Assembly: GCA_003260075.1 (NCBI GenBank)
Contig: QLIY01000041.1
Coordinates: 212,367-276,366, forward strand
Length of the DNA: 64,000 bases
Origin: Phallusia mammillata
Lineage: Eukaryota > Chordata > Ascidiacea > Phlebobranchia > Ascidiidae
Reading direction: 5' to 3'
Shown here: positions 47,997-60,681 of the stretch, one piece after another
Position numbering within the stretch: position 1 is the stretch's first letter
Layout: each line of letters begins with the position of its first letter
The notes under the pieces: model-generated
Told to the model about the DNA's origin: nothing
Seen by the model: the letters and a program-made list of their open reading frames with translations, nothing else
Databases searched by the model: none
Program-made: the position numbers and the translations under genes

Positions 47997-50859
47997 TTAG
48001 AAAAGTTGTTGCATGAAAAATCCAATGATCGCTAGGACCGATACAATCATCAGGTTTTGAAGTGGTCGATTGGAAGCATTCATCCCTGAAATAAGTAAGA
48101 TGTTTTTTCAGTTACCAGTGGAAAGCAAAAACATGATTTATTACAATACCACAATATTGGATTGCATACAATTGTCAGATGGGAGGTTAATTTTGTTCGG
48201 TTTATTAGAAGTGGTTTGAAAAGATCGTTTTTGTGGTGTTTGTAAATTACCCTAATTGTCGGTTTACCGGATAATTGGTTTTGAATTATTGTTTTTGCGT
48301 TTTTTTGGTGTTGGTAAGATACCTTGGTTGCAGCCGTCCAAGATGCATGTTTTGTTGCATTCCATAAAAGTTGTTTGGTCGATCACACTTTCTGAACATC
48401 CGTTGCCGATTTCAACATGCGCACAACCCCGGGTGATTGACCTTGTGTAACCTGTGCGACCGTGCAGAACTTGACCTGGAAATATTGTTGGTTGTCAGCA
48501 TTAGGTGTTAAGGCATATCTCACTGGTTGCTATGGGCGACACGAACCTGTTAAATCGCCCGACTTTCCGATATCGTGGTAGTAACACCGAGACATAAACG
48601 GCCAAACACATTGTGTGGGGGCGGGAGGGTTGAACAGACATTCGTCATAACCATCAGCAGTGCCGGACGATGAACATTGACTGCACGTGGGACGGTTGGC
48701 TGCAAATTTAAAAGTCATACTGTTAAAGGTATACAAGTAGTTTTGTGAACGAACACTATATTGTGGTCAGTTTGATTTTGGCCATCGTAGGTTAATTACA
48801 GGAGTTATTTTGATTTTTGCGCTGAATAGAAAAACCGCAGAACTTACGCCACCCGATGTTACATCCGTCGATTTGACAGCTTTCCTGACAAACTGTTTTG
48901 TAGCCGCTTGTTGTTCCTAGTTGGGTTTCTGTGCATTGCGCAGTGAGGGCGCTTGTTCCGCATCCACGCTCGATCGAAACGAACTTGTATTCAGGCAAAG
49001 CTGGAAAAAAATATCGATGTAAAGTTGTGGATAGCGTTACTGAAACACCGCGCAAAAAACTTCCAAAAAAGCAAAAACATAGTTGCTAACGCTAGTGCTA
49101 AAGCGCTTGTAACTTTCTACCTTCGTTGGTGCTGAGGTCGGTCTTGTTGGAAGTGTAATAAGTCGTTGTCGCATAGCAGTGTGTGGACGCAGCGGGGCAG
49201 AGTGTCCTGCTGACAGTTGACGATGCGCAACTACCCGAGTCAATTACATCTGTGCACTGGAGGCAGTATAGAGCAGTTATTTCACTTCCATCCAATAATC
49301 CGTTTGCTGCGGAAATAAATTGTCAGTTGTGCGTATTGTGGATATTTAGTTTTTATGCTATGCAAGTTACGTGTTGCTGTGTTGCAGTTGTCAGTTGCGC
49401 ACGTGCTTACGCAAGTGTATTCGTTATATGCGCTGTACTGAGGGTCGGTAGGAGTGGAGAAGAAGCACTCATCTCTGTAGTTCAGCTCAGTAGCGCAGCC
49501 TCTCACAACTCTGGTACGCACCACATTTTCACCTGCGCAAGAAAATCGTTTTTTAATTTCTGCTTGACCTTAATTAGCTGACAAGTTCAGCGCACCCTTA
49601 AATCAGTCTGTGTATTTAGGTTTTGCAATAATAAATAAAAACTGGAATCGTCTGTTGAGCATCTGTGGGCCAGGACGATTACTGTATTAGTACATCGTTA
49701 TTCTGCCTGACCCCGCATGTCTTGCATCAACTTACTGGCGTCAAAGAGGGTCGTGCGAGTTGTGGTGCAGTAGTTTTGTGTTGTTAGTGGACAAGTGCTT
49801 CCTGTGGCTCTGCTCGCACAAGTAGTGTCAGTTTCTTCATCGCATTGCACACAACTACGAAATGCTGATGTTGAAACTGTGCAAAACAAAAAATGTTCGT
49901 AATTTAATTAACAACTGATATGGGCTTTTCCAAATCTGGGCTTTTCCAAATCTGCGCTTTATGTATAGAGACAATGGCAAAATTCCCGCAAAGCACTGCA
50001 ACAAGTTACCTGTGGTTGAACAGTCCGCTCCAGTGTATCCCGAGTTACACATGCAGGTTCCCGTGAAATAATCGCAATTCCCTTGTCCTAAGTCGTTTGA
50101 GCAATTGCTCTGGCAAACCTGAAGATTGTCTGAAATCGAAATATCCAAAGTTAAGTCAGAGTCATTTCTGCTACGAAGTAATATGTTACTCGAACTTTGA
50201 GCTTTATTCATAGCTGCGCTAATTTTAATCAATATTTGTGGCCAATGGAAATCGAGTCAAATCCAGACACGAACTAACGGTTTGAGCTTACTTGTCGTCA
50301 CTGTGTTGCAGTTGTTCGTTGTACATGATTGTTGGCATGTTGTTCTTTCCACACCATTGTTGAATGATGTTGAGCATTTTGTTGATGTTGGAGCACCAGT
50401 TTCAGTTGTAACTGGATCGCTTGATCCGTCATAACATCCACGCACGACACTCACCACTAAACCTGAACGGTAACACACAAGCATGTAAATACGTTTTCGA
50501 AATGTTCTGGTTTTTCGGTCTTTATAATTTCATTCGCAGCTAAAGGTTTGCAAATATGTGAAAGACTAACAGCAATTTGTGGCCTACCGTCATCTATCTC
50601 AAAAGTTGCGTGACAATATGGAGAGCTTGTTGTTGGGCATGTGATGGATGCGACGCTTGTAGCTCTGTCGTAACAATCGTTGTTGATGAAAGGCTCCCCG
50701 TTGAAGTAAGATTGGGAACAAGACCTGCAGGTTCTTGTGATTTGTCCTGGAAACCCAATGCATCGAGTTAACCGGCGAACAAAACGCAAACATTTCATGC
50801 AACTTACCATTTACGAGCACCAAAGAAAGTGCAAAGATTGTCAACAACAACAACTTCAT
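47997..50859 (-). CDS. LU/EGF multidomain GPI-anchored protein, paralogue 1
   Basis: Minus-strand exons: 50859-50808, 50746-50588, 50462-50292, 50129-50010, 49876-49736, 49532-49371, 49306-49121, 49000-48848, 48699-48547, 48475-48323, 48085-47997; 512 residues, all introns phase 1. Exon 1 is a signal peptide (MKLLLLTIFALSLVLVNG). Exon pairs 2+3, 5+6, 7+8 and 9+10 each make a Ly6/uPAR domain: a first half with paired cysteines (CRSCSQS, CVQCDEET, CLQCTD, CSQCSS), a second half with RGC and ending in a CNxx motif (NNCNT, DNCNT, DGCNI, DGCNQ). Exon 4 is an EGF-like module (GNCDYFTGTCMCNSGYTGAD). Exon 11 has small residues then a hydrophobic end (LMIVSVLAIIGFFMQQLF), a likely GPI signal. Function unknown; probably cell-surface recognition or adhesion. 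Confidence 0.85.
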
Positions 50860-51330
50860 TTTTTTAAATAATTAGTTTACAACTATCACCTAATCCTACT
50901 TCTGCAAAACAAAACATATGCTGTAAACCAAAGAAATATTGTAAACAAACATTTCCACCTGCGCCCTGTCTCCGACAAACTTCGGATTTATCTGTTTAAT
51001 CAATGTATTGTCTACATTTCAACTCCTCTGACACAAACTTGCATTTTCTGTCAACATTAAACTAAAACGTAGAAAATCGAAATGTTTGCGGGGACGAAAA
51101 ATAAATTATCGCGCGTGCTGAGACTGTTCGGTTCCACCCTGCTTGCTTTCCATCTATATAAGCTTAAGCTAAAGTGGTCATTTGTAATTACCTGAGTTGA
51201 TCTTGCATTTACGCCATAAAGCGACTTTTTAATCACAAACTTTGCGTTAGTATTTTGTGCGTCATAAAACGTCGTTGGTTTCAACCCTTTCCTGAATAAA
51301 CTTGACTCCCGATTGCCTCTTGCACTAGTC

Positions 51331-51751
51331 CAGCGGTTCCCAAACTGGGGTCCGCGGTCCTTTAGGGGTCCGTGAGGCAATTTTTGGGGGACCGCGAAGC
51401 GGTTGAAGTAATTCTATAATCTTATTTGGCGTCAGTTTGTGCCACTAAATAAGTTTAAAATCAAAGTAGAATTGAGAATCGACTGTCTCCATTGCTAAAC
51501 AATGGCCTTTATTGAATGACAACTATCAAAAATGCAATTGTTCGCGCACAATCGTAATGTTTTTGTCCTGTTTGTGATGTCACATGCTGTCTTTGGATGA
51601 TTGTTATGCGCAATTTTGCATAACTAGCTAAAATCCTGCAATCAACTTTCGTTTTTCTGAAATACACATTTAGGCTTAAGGACCGCGAGCCCTCGAAATA
51701 ATGGCAAACGGACCGTTTTGATAAAAATATGAAAAAGTTTGGGAACCACTG
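51331..51751. mobile_element. 421-bp non-autonomous hAT-like element
   Basis: Termini CAGCGGTTCCCAAACTGGGG and AGTTTGGGAACCACTG with subterminal GGACCGCGA words. Perfect 8-bp target duplications CACTAGTC (51323-51330 and 51752-51759). No transposase frame. Confidence 0.93.
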
Positions 51752-52702
51752 CACTAGTCCTACTTTCACAACACTAGCATAACGTTTGCCAAGCCCTGGT
51801 TTAACGTTTTGGTCGCTACTATGGGTAGCAAAAGGTTTCAAATCTTTTATATCATCTAGACCAGGAAAAGACAGAGAGATATGTTTTGCAAATACAACGT
51901 TGTGGCAATATATGGGAAGCTTACCTTTCCAAGGCACCTAGAAGTAAAAATATTTAACCAAACTTAATATCATAAAAAAATTATATAAATAAACCATTCC
52001 CTAACGTAAATAAGTACATTTCTAAAGGATAAGTGTTTTTTCCAAACTACACGCTTTTTATATCTATTTGGGCCATTATTTTTATCATTAACTTACGCGA
52101 ATTATGTTTAATCCCCATGTTAAGTACATTTCGTGCAACAAAAATTTAGCTGTTTGAAAGAGGGTTATAGCCTTAATGCACGTTTGAACGTTGTTTAAAT
52201 GTTTATTATTGTGGACCAGGTTTTTGTGATACTGTCCGTCAAAAGTCATTTGCATTGCACACGTCTTCTTGGATTGGTTTCTTCCTTGTATATGTGCAGT
52301 ACAAATAACATTATTAAAATCTAAAGGCCGTAGCCCGAATTGAAACTTTGAAACTTATGCACAGACCCTCGGTATGAACATTTTTGTAGCTTACGTGCGT
52401 GTGACATGGCGTCTTGTGTCATTTTAAACCTGTGACATTAATATGTACGAAGAATAAGCAACCTTCCATTGTTTTAATCAAACTGCAAATTAGCTTTATC
52501 AAACATCGGATACTACTGTTGGTTTATTAAATTCAAACTTCTTAAACAGAATTATATATAACATGCAATAATTACGATCTCAAAATTGTAAAATGTGGAA
52601 GATTATCTACACTACGTGAATTAACATTACACAAACACATCGAATTAGGTAAAATACAAAACAATGCACAAGTAACAGAATTAAATTTTCATGTTGTCGA
52701 AA

Positions 52703-52730
52703 CTGAACAGTCCACTCCAGTTTTACATCC
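52703..52730 (-). pseudogene. Relic of an EGF-type exon
   Basis: The minus strand reads GCKTGVDCS just before a GTTTCG donor-like site, resembling the end of the EGF exon of paralogue 1 (GYTGADCST). The upstream part of the exon is not recognisable. It sits 3' of paralogue 2 and may derive from a lost gene copy. Confidence 0.35.
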
Positions 52731-52862
52731 GGCAGCAAATTATTTGCCTTCATTTGGAATCGGAGAAGTGGAAACAATAATTTATAAATGATGAGACAAT
52801 TGGTGAATTACTGAAATTACAGTGAGTGGTGCGTGGGATATTTACACTGGGTTGTTGGTCGG

Positions 52863-55217
52863 TTAGGCGGATTGCTGGAGAAGGTAGCCAAGCATAGCGG
52901 TAACAAGGATTACCAACACATTCTGCACAGGAGAAGTTGATCCGCTGCCTGGAAAAGAGCGAGAAACAATGAAGTTTTAGGATAAACGATTCAGAGTGAA
53001 TATACACAGAATTTCCGGCAAACGCGTATAACCGCTATTTTACATCAATATTATTTGGATATTATTCTTCAACCTTGTGCTTTGATCAGTTTAATTGACA
53101 CAATTATTGGTTTTTGTAACAAAACTTGGATATAGCCTAGCGCACCTTGATTGCATCCATGTCCTGTGCAGGTTCTGTTGCACATCCTGTAATCGATCCC
53201 GTCAACACTAGTCTCGTTGCAGCCGTTGCCCTGGTCGAAGTAAGCGCATCCTCTGACGACTTCTGATGTAAACCGTTCCTTTGAAGTTTCCGGACCTAAA
53301 CATTTTTATAGCATGTACATTTTGGCATCGAGTCATTGTGATGCTCTTTAAATTTTAGTTCGCTTACCGATTTCCCTGACGAAGCAGTATTGGTGAGCAG
53401 GGCTTTGGCAGACAGTTGCCACTGGTGGGTTTTTAAGGCAAATGTCGTATCCAGCCACAAGTCCGTCAAAACTAGATGAGGATCTTTGAGTACTGCACTG
53501 TACACATCTGCTTCGGGTTGCTGTAAAAAGATTGTCAACAAACACTGTTTTCCGATTAGAAACGTTTTAACGACTGAAGTGAAACTTACGAAATCCGACG
53601 TTGCATCCGTCATCAGTGCAGCTTTCCTCGCATGTCACTCTCAATGCGCTGCTTGTTCCAAGTGTTGCGTTAGTGCAAGAGTTAACAGATGTTGTGGAAT
53701 CACGGCATCCGCGTTCAATTGATTCAATCCAAACATCGGGATCCGCTGAACAGTAATTCACAATAAAGCGCAAAGAAAATTTGATTCAAACACGAATCAC
53801 GTACCTTGGTGTCGAAGATCGCCTTTTTCCTGGTAGTAGTAGATAATTTTTGAGTAGCACTGATTCGCTGCACCTTGGCAAAGTGTTCTTCCGGTTGCGG
53901 TGGTGCATGAGTGAGAATTTCCGGTTCCTGTACATTGTACGCACTGGAGAGCTCTATCTGCGGCCGCTACAACTCCATCAGCTGCAAACATTCACTTGCC
54001 AACTTCGCTGTTTCCCAAATTATTGCTTGTGCTTACGTGTTCCTATGTTGCAGTCATCGGTCTGACAAGTACTGGTGCAAGTCTGTTCAGTGTGGTCGGT
54101 GAATCTGACATCAGCGGGGTTGGAAAACTCGCATCGGTCTTGGAAGTTGTTGGTTGTTGTGCATCCGCGGGTTATTCGGCTCGTCACCACGGCCCCAACT
54201 ACAAGAAAGCGAAAGAACTGGTTTGAAATCGTTCTTACCAGGAACAGAACATACTTAAAATTGTTCTTCACAACTTCTCATTTTTGAAATAACTTACCGG
54301 CATCGTACAGGGTAGTTCTAGTTGTTGTGCAGTAAACATTCGCAGCCGGCGAGTTAATAGAGCAAGCTGTTCCTGCTGTTTTTGTGGCACAAGCGCTGTC
54401 AGTTTCCTGGGAGCATTGGACGCAAGAACGACGGGTAACTGTCACTGTGTGTAGAAAGTTGGATAAATTTGTGATGATCGCAAATCTGATGATGATATTT
54501 ACCTGCAGTTCCACAATCAGCTCCACTCCAATCTCCCACACAAACACACTGACCAGTGAAGTAATTGCAATATCCGTTGTTTATGCATGTTGATGCGCAT
54601 GACATCAAGCTGTCTGTAAGTTGCAGCAATAAGTGATTTGTTTTGTGATGATAAGTGATAACGTTGTCATATGTCAACTCACTTGCTGTAATCGTGTTGC
54701 AATTGTCAGTTGTGCAAGTGTGGTAACAAGTTGTCAGTTCAACTCCGCTGCCGAATACTGTGTTGCATTTTGGCGATGCTGGGACGGTGGTTATTGTCAC
54801 GTCAAAGTCACTTGATGCATCTTGTCTGCTTCTGTCCACAGATCTCAGGTTTCCTTAACGAAATTCTGTCAATATGTGCACTTATCAGCTGAATGTAGCC
54901 ACTTAATCTTACCATCGGCGATTGTGAACGTGGTGAGACAATATGGAGTAACGGATTGTTGCAACATAGATGCTTCGTTTGTCGAGTTGTCATAGCAATG
55001 GTTGTCAGCCTGGTTTTCGTCATAATGCATGGAATTCATACATACTCTGCACATTCTGTCCACATTTGTTTGACCTTGAAATAAATTAATAAACAGCAAT
55101 TGAACAATACTTCTGTTTGTTATTCTTACGATTCATCTTTTGTTAAACTTAAAACTTACCATTGACAGAAACGAAGCAGGCAACCGCCATCATCACACAA
55201 ACTGTCGACAACTTCAT
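52863..55217 (-). CDS. LU/EGF multidomain GPI-anchored protein, paralogue 2
   Basis: Minus-strand exons: 55217-55160, 55074-54913, 54853-54683, 54613-54503, 54444-54298, 54198-54037, 53981-53805, 53745-53590, 53520-53368, 53295-53146, 52948-52863; 510 residues, all introns phase 1. The signal peptide starts MKLSTVCVMMAVACF. Same order as paralogue 1: LU, EGF, then three LU domains. LU halves include CVQCSQETDSACATKT, ERGCRDSTTSVNSC and VRGCAYFDQGNGCNE; the EGF module is CINNGYCNYFTGQCVC. The last exon (SGSTSPVQNVLVILVTAMLG) is a probable GPI signal but differs in sequence from those of paralogues 3 and 4. Same strand and order as its neighbours, consistent with tandem duplication. Confidence 0.87.
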
Positions 55218-58087
55218 TATTATCACTTATTTAATGTTTTTAAATTAAACAAAAAGTTTTCTAACACCTGAAAAACAGAACAACAACACTTAGTGGTTTG
55301 AAGGCGGATTCTTTCAAACAAAACTAAATCGGACTCTTAGTTTTTTTTGCTATGAATCTATTAAAACTGCAAAACAAATATAACTTTGACAAGTTTTGAC
55401 CGTTTTTCCGTCTAACCTGAAAGTAAAAATATCGGTGTCAGTAAAAACTTTTTTTTTTCACTCTGGCAGAATTAGGAATAAAAATTGTTTACTGATTTTT
55501 TTATTGCAAGATTTTTGTCTCATGCTGGTAATAAATGCTATTTTCTTCAACGTCGAAGGGTCGTCTAATTTTTCCTGTTACAAAAAAAATTTCCTTATGT
55601 TGCTTAACAAAATATTTATTTAATTCGATAACTGGTGTTGTTAAAATTGGTGTACACACTTTTTTGGGTTTTTTATATGTTTTTATGACTTCTTTTGTAA
55701 TATCTGCTTCAGCCAAAACTGATGGATTTAAACAGGTGACGTAATTGGTTGTTTGCAAGCAGCCGCAAATTTTGTTTTTACAAATTTTTGGTTTGTCTAA
55801 ACGCTGATTAACAACGAGCACATGTTTTGAACAGATGCGTTTAAATGCGGTTGCTTGAATCCTTCAGGTTTCTAGCACCAATATTTTGAGGTTTGAATGT
55901 TGCCGCTGTATATGGACAAATTAAAAAACGTGTACTGTTGCCGTTAGTTAAATGGCGTTTTGAGTTAAGATCGCTCGCCACATTTGCAGCTTTAACGTTA
56001 AGTCTTTAGATGTTTGGTGACCAAATAAAAGGCACGCCTAGTGGTTTGCAAACATGAGAGTTTTTTTCTGCGTTTTTTTTCACGAGTAATGTTTTGTTTT
56101 ATACGCAAACTGACTGAAGCAAAAATTTGTTCGGGCACTTTCAGTTGAACGGTTAATTGTTAATATTATTGGTGTGGATATCCTATTCGAGCGATTCGTT
56201 TTAAATATACTGGTTTTGTGCGAATTTTAAACGTTCCCGGGAAACAGAGCATCCTTAGCAGCGTCAAGTCCAGGCTAAACTATGTTGTGTTGCTTAATAC
56301 GGATTGGTTTTAAGTATCACTTCAGCTACCCTGGCAGGTGAAACAAGGAATTTTAAGAAGCTTAGAGCTTTTTGAACTTGTTTCCACCCTATGATCAAAA
56401 TGAGCGTTAGTTTGTGTAAGGTCGGGTTTAATAAATACTACGGTGCGGCAAGAATTTGATTTGGTTGCGCCAAAATTTAAGCAGAGTAAAAAGGGTGTGA
56501 AGTTACACGGATGAGTGATTACGTCAGGGTTAGCATGAAAACGACGGATAGCATTAGGGTTTTGTCATGCGGAACGTGACGTTAAAACATTTCCAACCCG
56601 TCCACAAAGTTGCAAAGTTACACTAAAGATTTTCGCTTGAATTTATTTTTAAACTTTGAATTGACCGCTCGATACAAATTTTGAAGAATGTAGAAATTTA
56701 TTTAGCAACAGGATATTAGGTCAATATGTTTACGCCGGGGAATGCTGTATTTTTCGCGTATTTTATGTTATTGCATGTGATTGAAACCGCTTATCAGACA
56801 GCTTTTAAAAAGTTTGGTCTGCAGTTTGTCACTGAAACAATAGACAATCAAAGTTGCCAAAAATGAAAACTGTTACACGATTTAATTTGACGCACAACGC
56901 AACCCTACGAAATTTATCTGCGAAATTAATTGTCGTTAGAATACAGTGTGACACTTGTTACATCAGGTTTAAAGGTACGTCGTGAATTAAAGTATGAAAA
57001 CATAAAATTAAGGTATAATGACCAAATAGTTGACGACACAAAGCGCGTCTTCCCGGAGCTTTATCTGAAAATGCTGTCAATACGAACCCAACCGGTTTGA
57101 AAGTTGTAACAAAAAATCAGGTTATAAATGACATTATGTAATTCTGCTATATGTAATGTGTACACTATATGTAATTCTGGTTACGTATTAGTTTTCTGGA
57201 TTATTTCATTAACATTAGATTACAAAGTTAATTTGCCGAAAAGTTACTGGACTAAACAACAAGGTATTTCGTGTTTCAGTTTTGTGGTTATCAAGGAACA
57301 TGGTTGTTTTACAAAGCATGGCAACAAATTTTTTACTGTATTAAACGACGTTGCTTTTTGCCTTTACGCGCTGTGATGGTTTAACCCATTTAACTCATGT
57401 CTAAAGGGTGACGCATGCTTTTCTCGTTTTCGTGGAAACAAGCGACAAGTTTTCATGCAAGATGCGATTCAGGGTTTAGACCACAAGATTGTGTCCAGTA
57501 TTTCTCAAAATGAGCGCAAACGCATTCATGGGGCTGTTCGCAATAATGGTCGGGCGCTGGAATAAATCTGGGCAGTTGGAACCCTAAGCAGGGACAAATG
57601 AAATTCGTTCACATATCCATTTAAACATCCAACATGAGCAATTTGGTTACATGTTTTTGTAAAATCGATTCCAACTAAAATGCGAACTTGGTCAACCAGT
57701 GTCAGTGTATAAACCGTGGTTAAGTTATTTTAAAGAAACTGTTTTGCAAACGGCAAGCAGTTTAGGGGAGTGATAAGGAAAACTGTTTAAAAACACTGGT
57801 TTGGTCAATAATAATTAAATGCGTGCAGTTAACGCTACAACATGCGAAATGTACAACATTGTACGCTTGTGCAATAAATATGGAAAATTTGTATTTGATG
57901 ACATGCAGATCACATTCAAAGTCGAGCCAACTGTGAAAGTCAGCAATCATGCCAAAAATATAAACTGCTTCGATAAATTTACAGTAACGGTTTGTAACCG
58001 AAGTTTAACACTACATAATACAATCTACATCATGTAAATCACACAGTTAAAATGTCACCAAGCAAACAAACAAATTCTCTGTCCATT
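55218..58087. other. Intergenic interval between LU paralogues 2 and 3
   Basis: Much of it is homologous to the interval 60682-63144. Shared words include ACCTGAAAAACAGAACAACA near the left end, TTTTAGTTGAACGGTTAATT-like and CGGGAAACAGA-like sequence, and TTACACGGATGAGTGATTACG. So the duplicated unit included flanking DNA. No gene was recognised; promoters of paralogue 2 should lie at the left. Confidence 0.6.
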
Positions 58088-60681
58088 TTACAACGAGAAG
58101 AATCGTTGCAAGGAATATCCGATGAATGCAGGGAGAGACACCATGAGCAAACTCTGCAATGGCATGGCAGATCCGTTGCCTGCAAACAAAACTTTGTTTA
58201 AATAATCGACAAGTGGGTTTCGTAGTTAAAGCGGCAAATCATATTAAGTGCGACTTAATTTGTCGAAAACGCTGTTGAGCGTAGAATTCTGGGTATTTAT
58301 ATTCTGAGGCAGTTGTTTGTTGCATTTTATATCAGGACGCTTTTTTGTCCAGTTCTTATTCAAAGTGGATTCCTAAACTTTTTACAATATAACTTTGATG
58401 GAAAAAGACGCAGAAAATATGACTGGGTTACACCGGTATGTTATGTTGTAACAGAACTTGAATATAGCGCACCTTGATTGCAACCATTCCCTGTGCAGGT
58501 TCTGTTGCACACTTTGTAATCGACCCCATCAACAGTAGTCTCGTTGCAGCCGTTTCCTTGATCGAAGAAAGCGCACCCTCTGGTGACTTCTCGCGTGAAA
58601 CCTTCTCTGTCTTCACCTGAACCGCGAAATTTTGGGTCAGAAACGTGACTTACAACTTTCACGGACAAGTTTGCTTACCGGTTTCCCTGACAAAGCAATA
58701 TTGTTCAGCAGGGCTCTCGCAGAGTACTGCCACTGTTGGGTTGTTAAGGCAAACGTCGTAACCAGCCACAAGTCCGTGGTAGTTGGTTAATTCTCTTTGA
58801 GTACTGCATCGCACACATCTGCTACGGTTGGCTGGGAAAAGTTAAGATAAACATAAGATCTAAACTGGGATCAGTCATAAAACGCCGAAGTAGACCAGCG
58901 ACCACGGCACACTTATATATAAATCATAGTACACCAGGCCTATTGAAGGTGTACGATTTAGCCGGTCACCAAGCATACCCAAATATGACAAGGAGTAGGC
59001 CAGAAAAATCTAGCATGAGGTGGGATTCGACCGAAGTGCAACTTACGAAATCCTACGTTGCATCCGTCATCAGTGCAGCTTTCCTCGCATGTCACTCTCA
59101 ATGCGCTGCTTGTTCCAAGTGTTGCGTTAGTACAAGAGTTCACAGATGTTGTGGAATCACGGCATCCGCGTTCAATTGATTCAATCCGAACATCAGGATC
59201 AGCTGAACAGTAATCCACAATAAACACAAAGAAAATTTGATTCAAACACGAACCACGTACCTTGGTGTCGAAGATCGCCTTTTTCCTGGTAGTAGTAGAT
59301 CAGTTTTGAGTAACACTGGTTTGCTGAACCTTGACAAGGCTGCCTATTGGTTGCTGTATAGCATCCGGAGGATTCACCTAAGCCTGTACATTGTACGCAC
59401 AGGAGAGCTCTATCTGCGGCCGCTACAACTCCATCAGCTGCAAAAATTCACTTGTCAACTTCGCTGTTTTTCATATTATTGCTTGTGCTTACGTGTTCCT
59501 GTGTTGCAGTTATCGGTCTGACAAGTGCTGGTGCAGGTCTGTTCAGTGTGGTCGACGAATCTGGGGTCAGAAGGGGCGGAAAACTCGCATCGGTCTTGGA
59601 AGTTGTTGGTTGTTGTGCATCCGCGGGTTATTCGGCTCGCTACCATGGCCCCAACTACAACAGACGTGAATAAAAATATTCAAAAGTTTTTTTATTCCAT
59701 CTTAGCACAAGTTTTTGTGCATTTTTGAAATAACTTACCGGCATCGTACAGGGTAGTTCTAGTTGTTGTGCAGTAAACATCTGCAGCCGGCTGATTAATG
59801 GAGCAAGCTGTTCCTGCTGTTTTTGTGGCACAAGTGCTGTCAGTTTCCTGGGAGCATTGGACGCAAGAACGACGGGTAATTGTCACTGTGTGTAGAAAGT
59901 TGGATAAATTTGTGATGGTTGCAAATCTGATGTTAATATTTACCTGCAGTTGTACAATTAGTTCCCATGAAATCTCCCACACAAACACACTGACCAGTGA
60001 AGTAATTGCAATATCCGTTGTTTATGCATGTTGATGCGCATGACATCAAGCTGTCTGTAAGTTGCAGCAATAAGTGATTTATCTTGTAATGATAAGTAAT
60101 AACGTTGTCATATGTCAACTCACTTGCTGCGATCGTGTTGCAGTTGTCAGTTGTGCAAGTGTGGTAACAAGTTGTCATTTCAATTCCATTGTTGAATGCT
60201 ACTTCGCATTTTGGCGATGCTGGGACGGTTGTTATTGTGGAGTCAAAGTCACTTGCAGCATCTTGTCTGGTTCTCGTCATCATGCTCAGAACACCTAAAC
60301 AGATTTGTCAAAACATGAAACTTCAAGTTTACTAACTCAATTCACTTAATCTCACCGTCGCGGAAAACGCTCGTGGTTAAGCAATATGGAGTCATAGATG
60401 AAGTAGCAGCTGGTGGGGTTAAGTTAGTTGCGTTGTCGTAACAATAGTTGTCCGTCTGAGTCTGGTCAGCATACAAGCCCGTTGTCGCGCACACTATGCA
60501 TGATCTGTTTGTTTGGCCTGAAAGAAATGTCGTATTGTTAGACGATCTTGCGTCGTGTAACTAACATTTCTCAAGAAACTCAGACATTTGCATTATTTAT
60601 CTTTTATTAAACTTAAAACTTACCATTGACAGAAACGAAGCAGGCAACCGTCAACATCACACAAACTATCGACAACTTCAT
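58088..60681 (-). CDS. LU/EGF multidomain GPI-anchored protein, paralogue 3
   Basis: Minus-strand exons: 60681-60624, 60517-60356, 60294-60124, 60054-59944, 59885-59739, 59654-59493, 59437-59261, 59202-59047, 58831-58679, 58616-58473, 58179-58088; 510 residues, all introns phase 1. The signal peptide (MKLSIVCVMLTVACFVSVNG) is nearly that of paralogue 2. The central exons 5-8 are almost identical to those of paralogue 2, whereas exon 2 (CIVCATTGLYADQTQTD) and the 3' end of the EGF exon differ strongly. The GPI-signal exon contains SLLMVSLPAFIGYSL. Intron 8 is longer here, with about 150 extra bases. Confidence 0.87.

Larger units (their letters stand above)
50860..52862. other. Intergenic interval between LU paralogues 1 and 2
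   Basis: Contains a family-5 hAT-like element (51331-51751) and a relic EGF exon (52703-52730). A TATA-like TATATAG on the minus strand near 51154 could serve paralogue 1. The remainder is AT-rich without recognised features. Confidence 0.5.

Noticed and set aside
49183-49581. 132-codon plus-strand frame opposite LU paralogue 1
   Set aside because: Antisense shadow of cysteine-rich exons 6 and 7; similar shadows occur opposite paralogues 2 and 3.
51509-51937. 142-codon minus-strand frame
   Set aside because: Mostly inside and just beyond the hAT-like element 51331-51751; no transposase motif.
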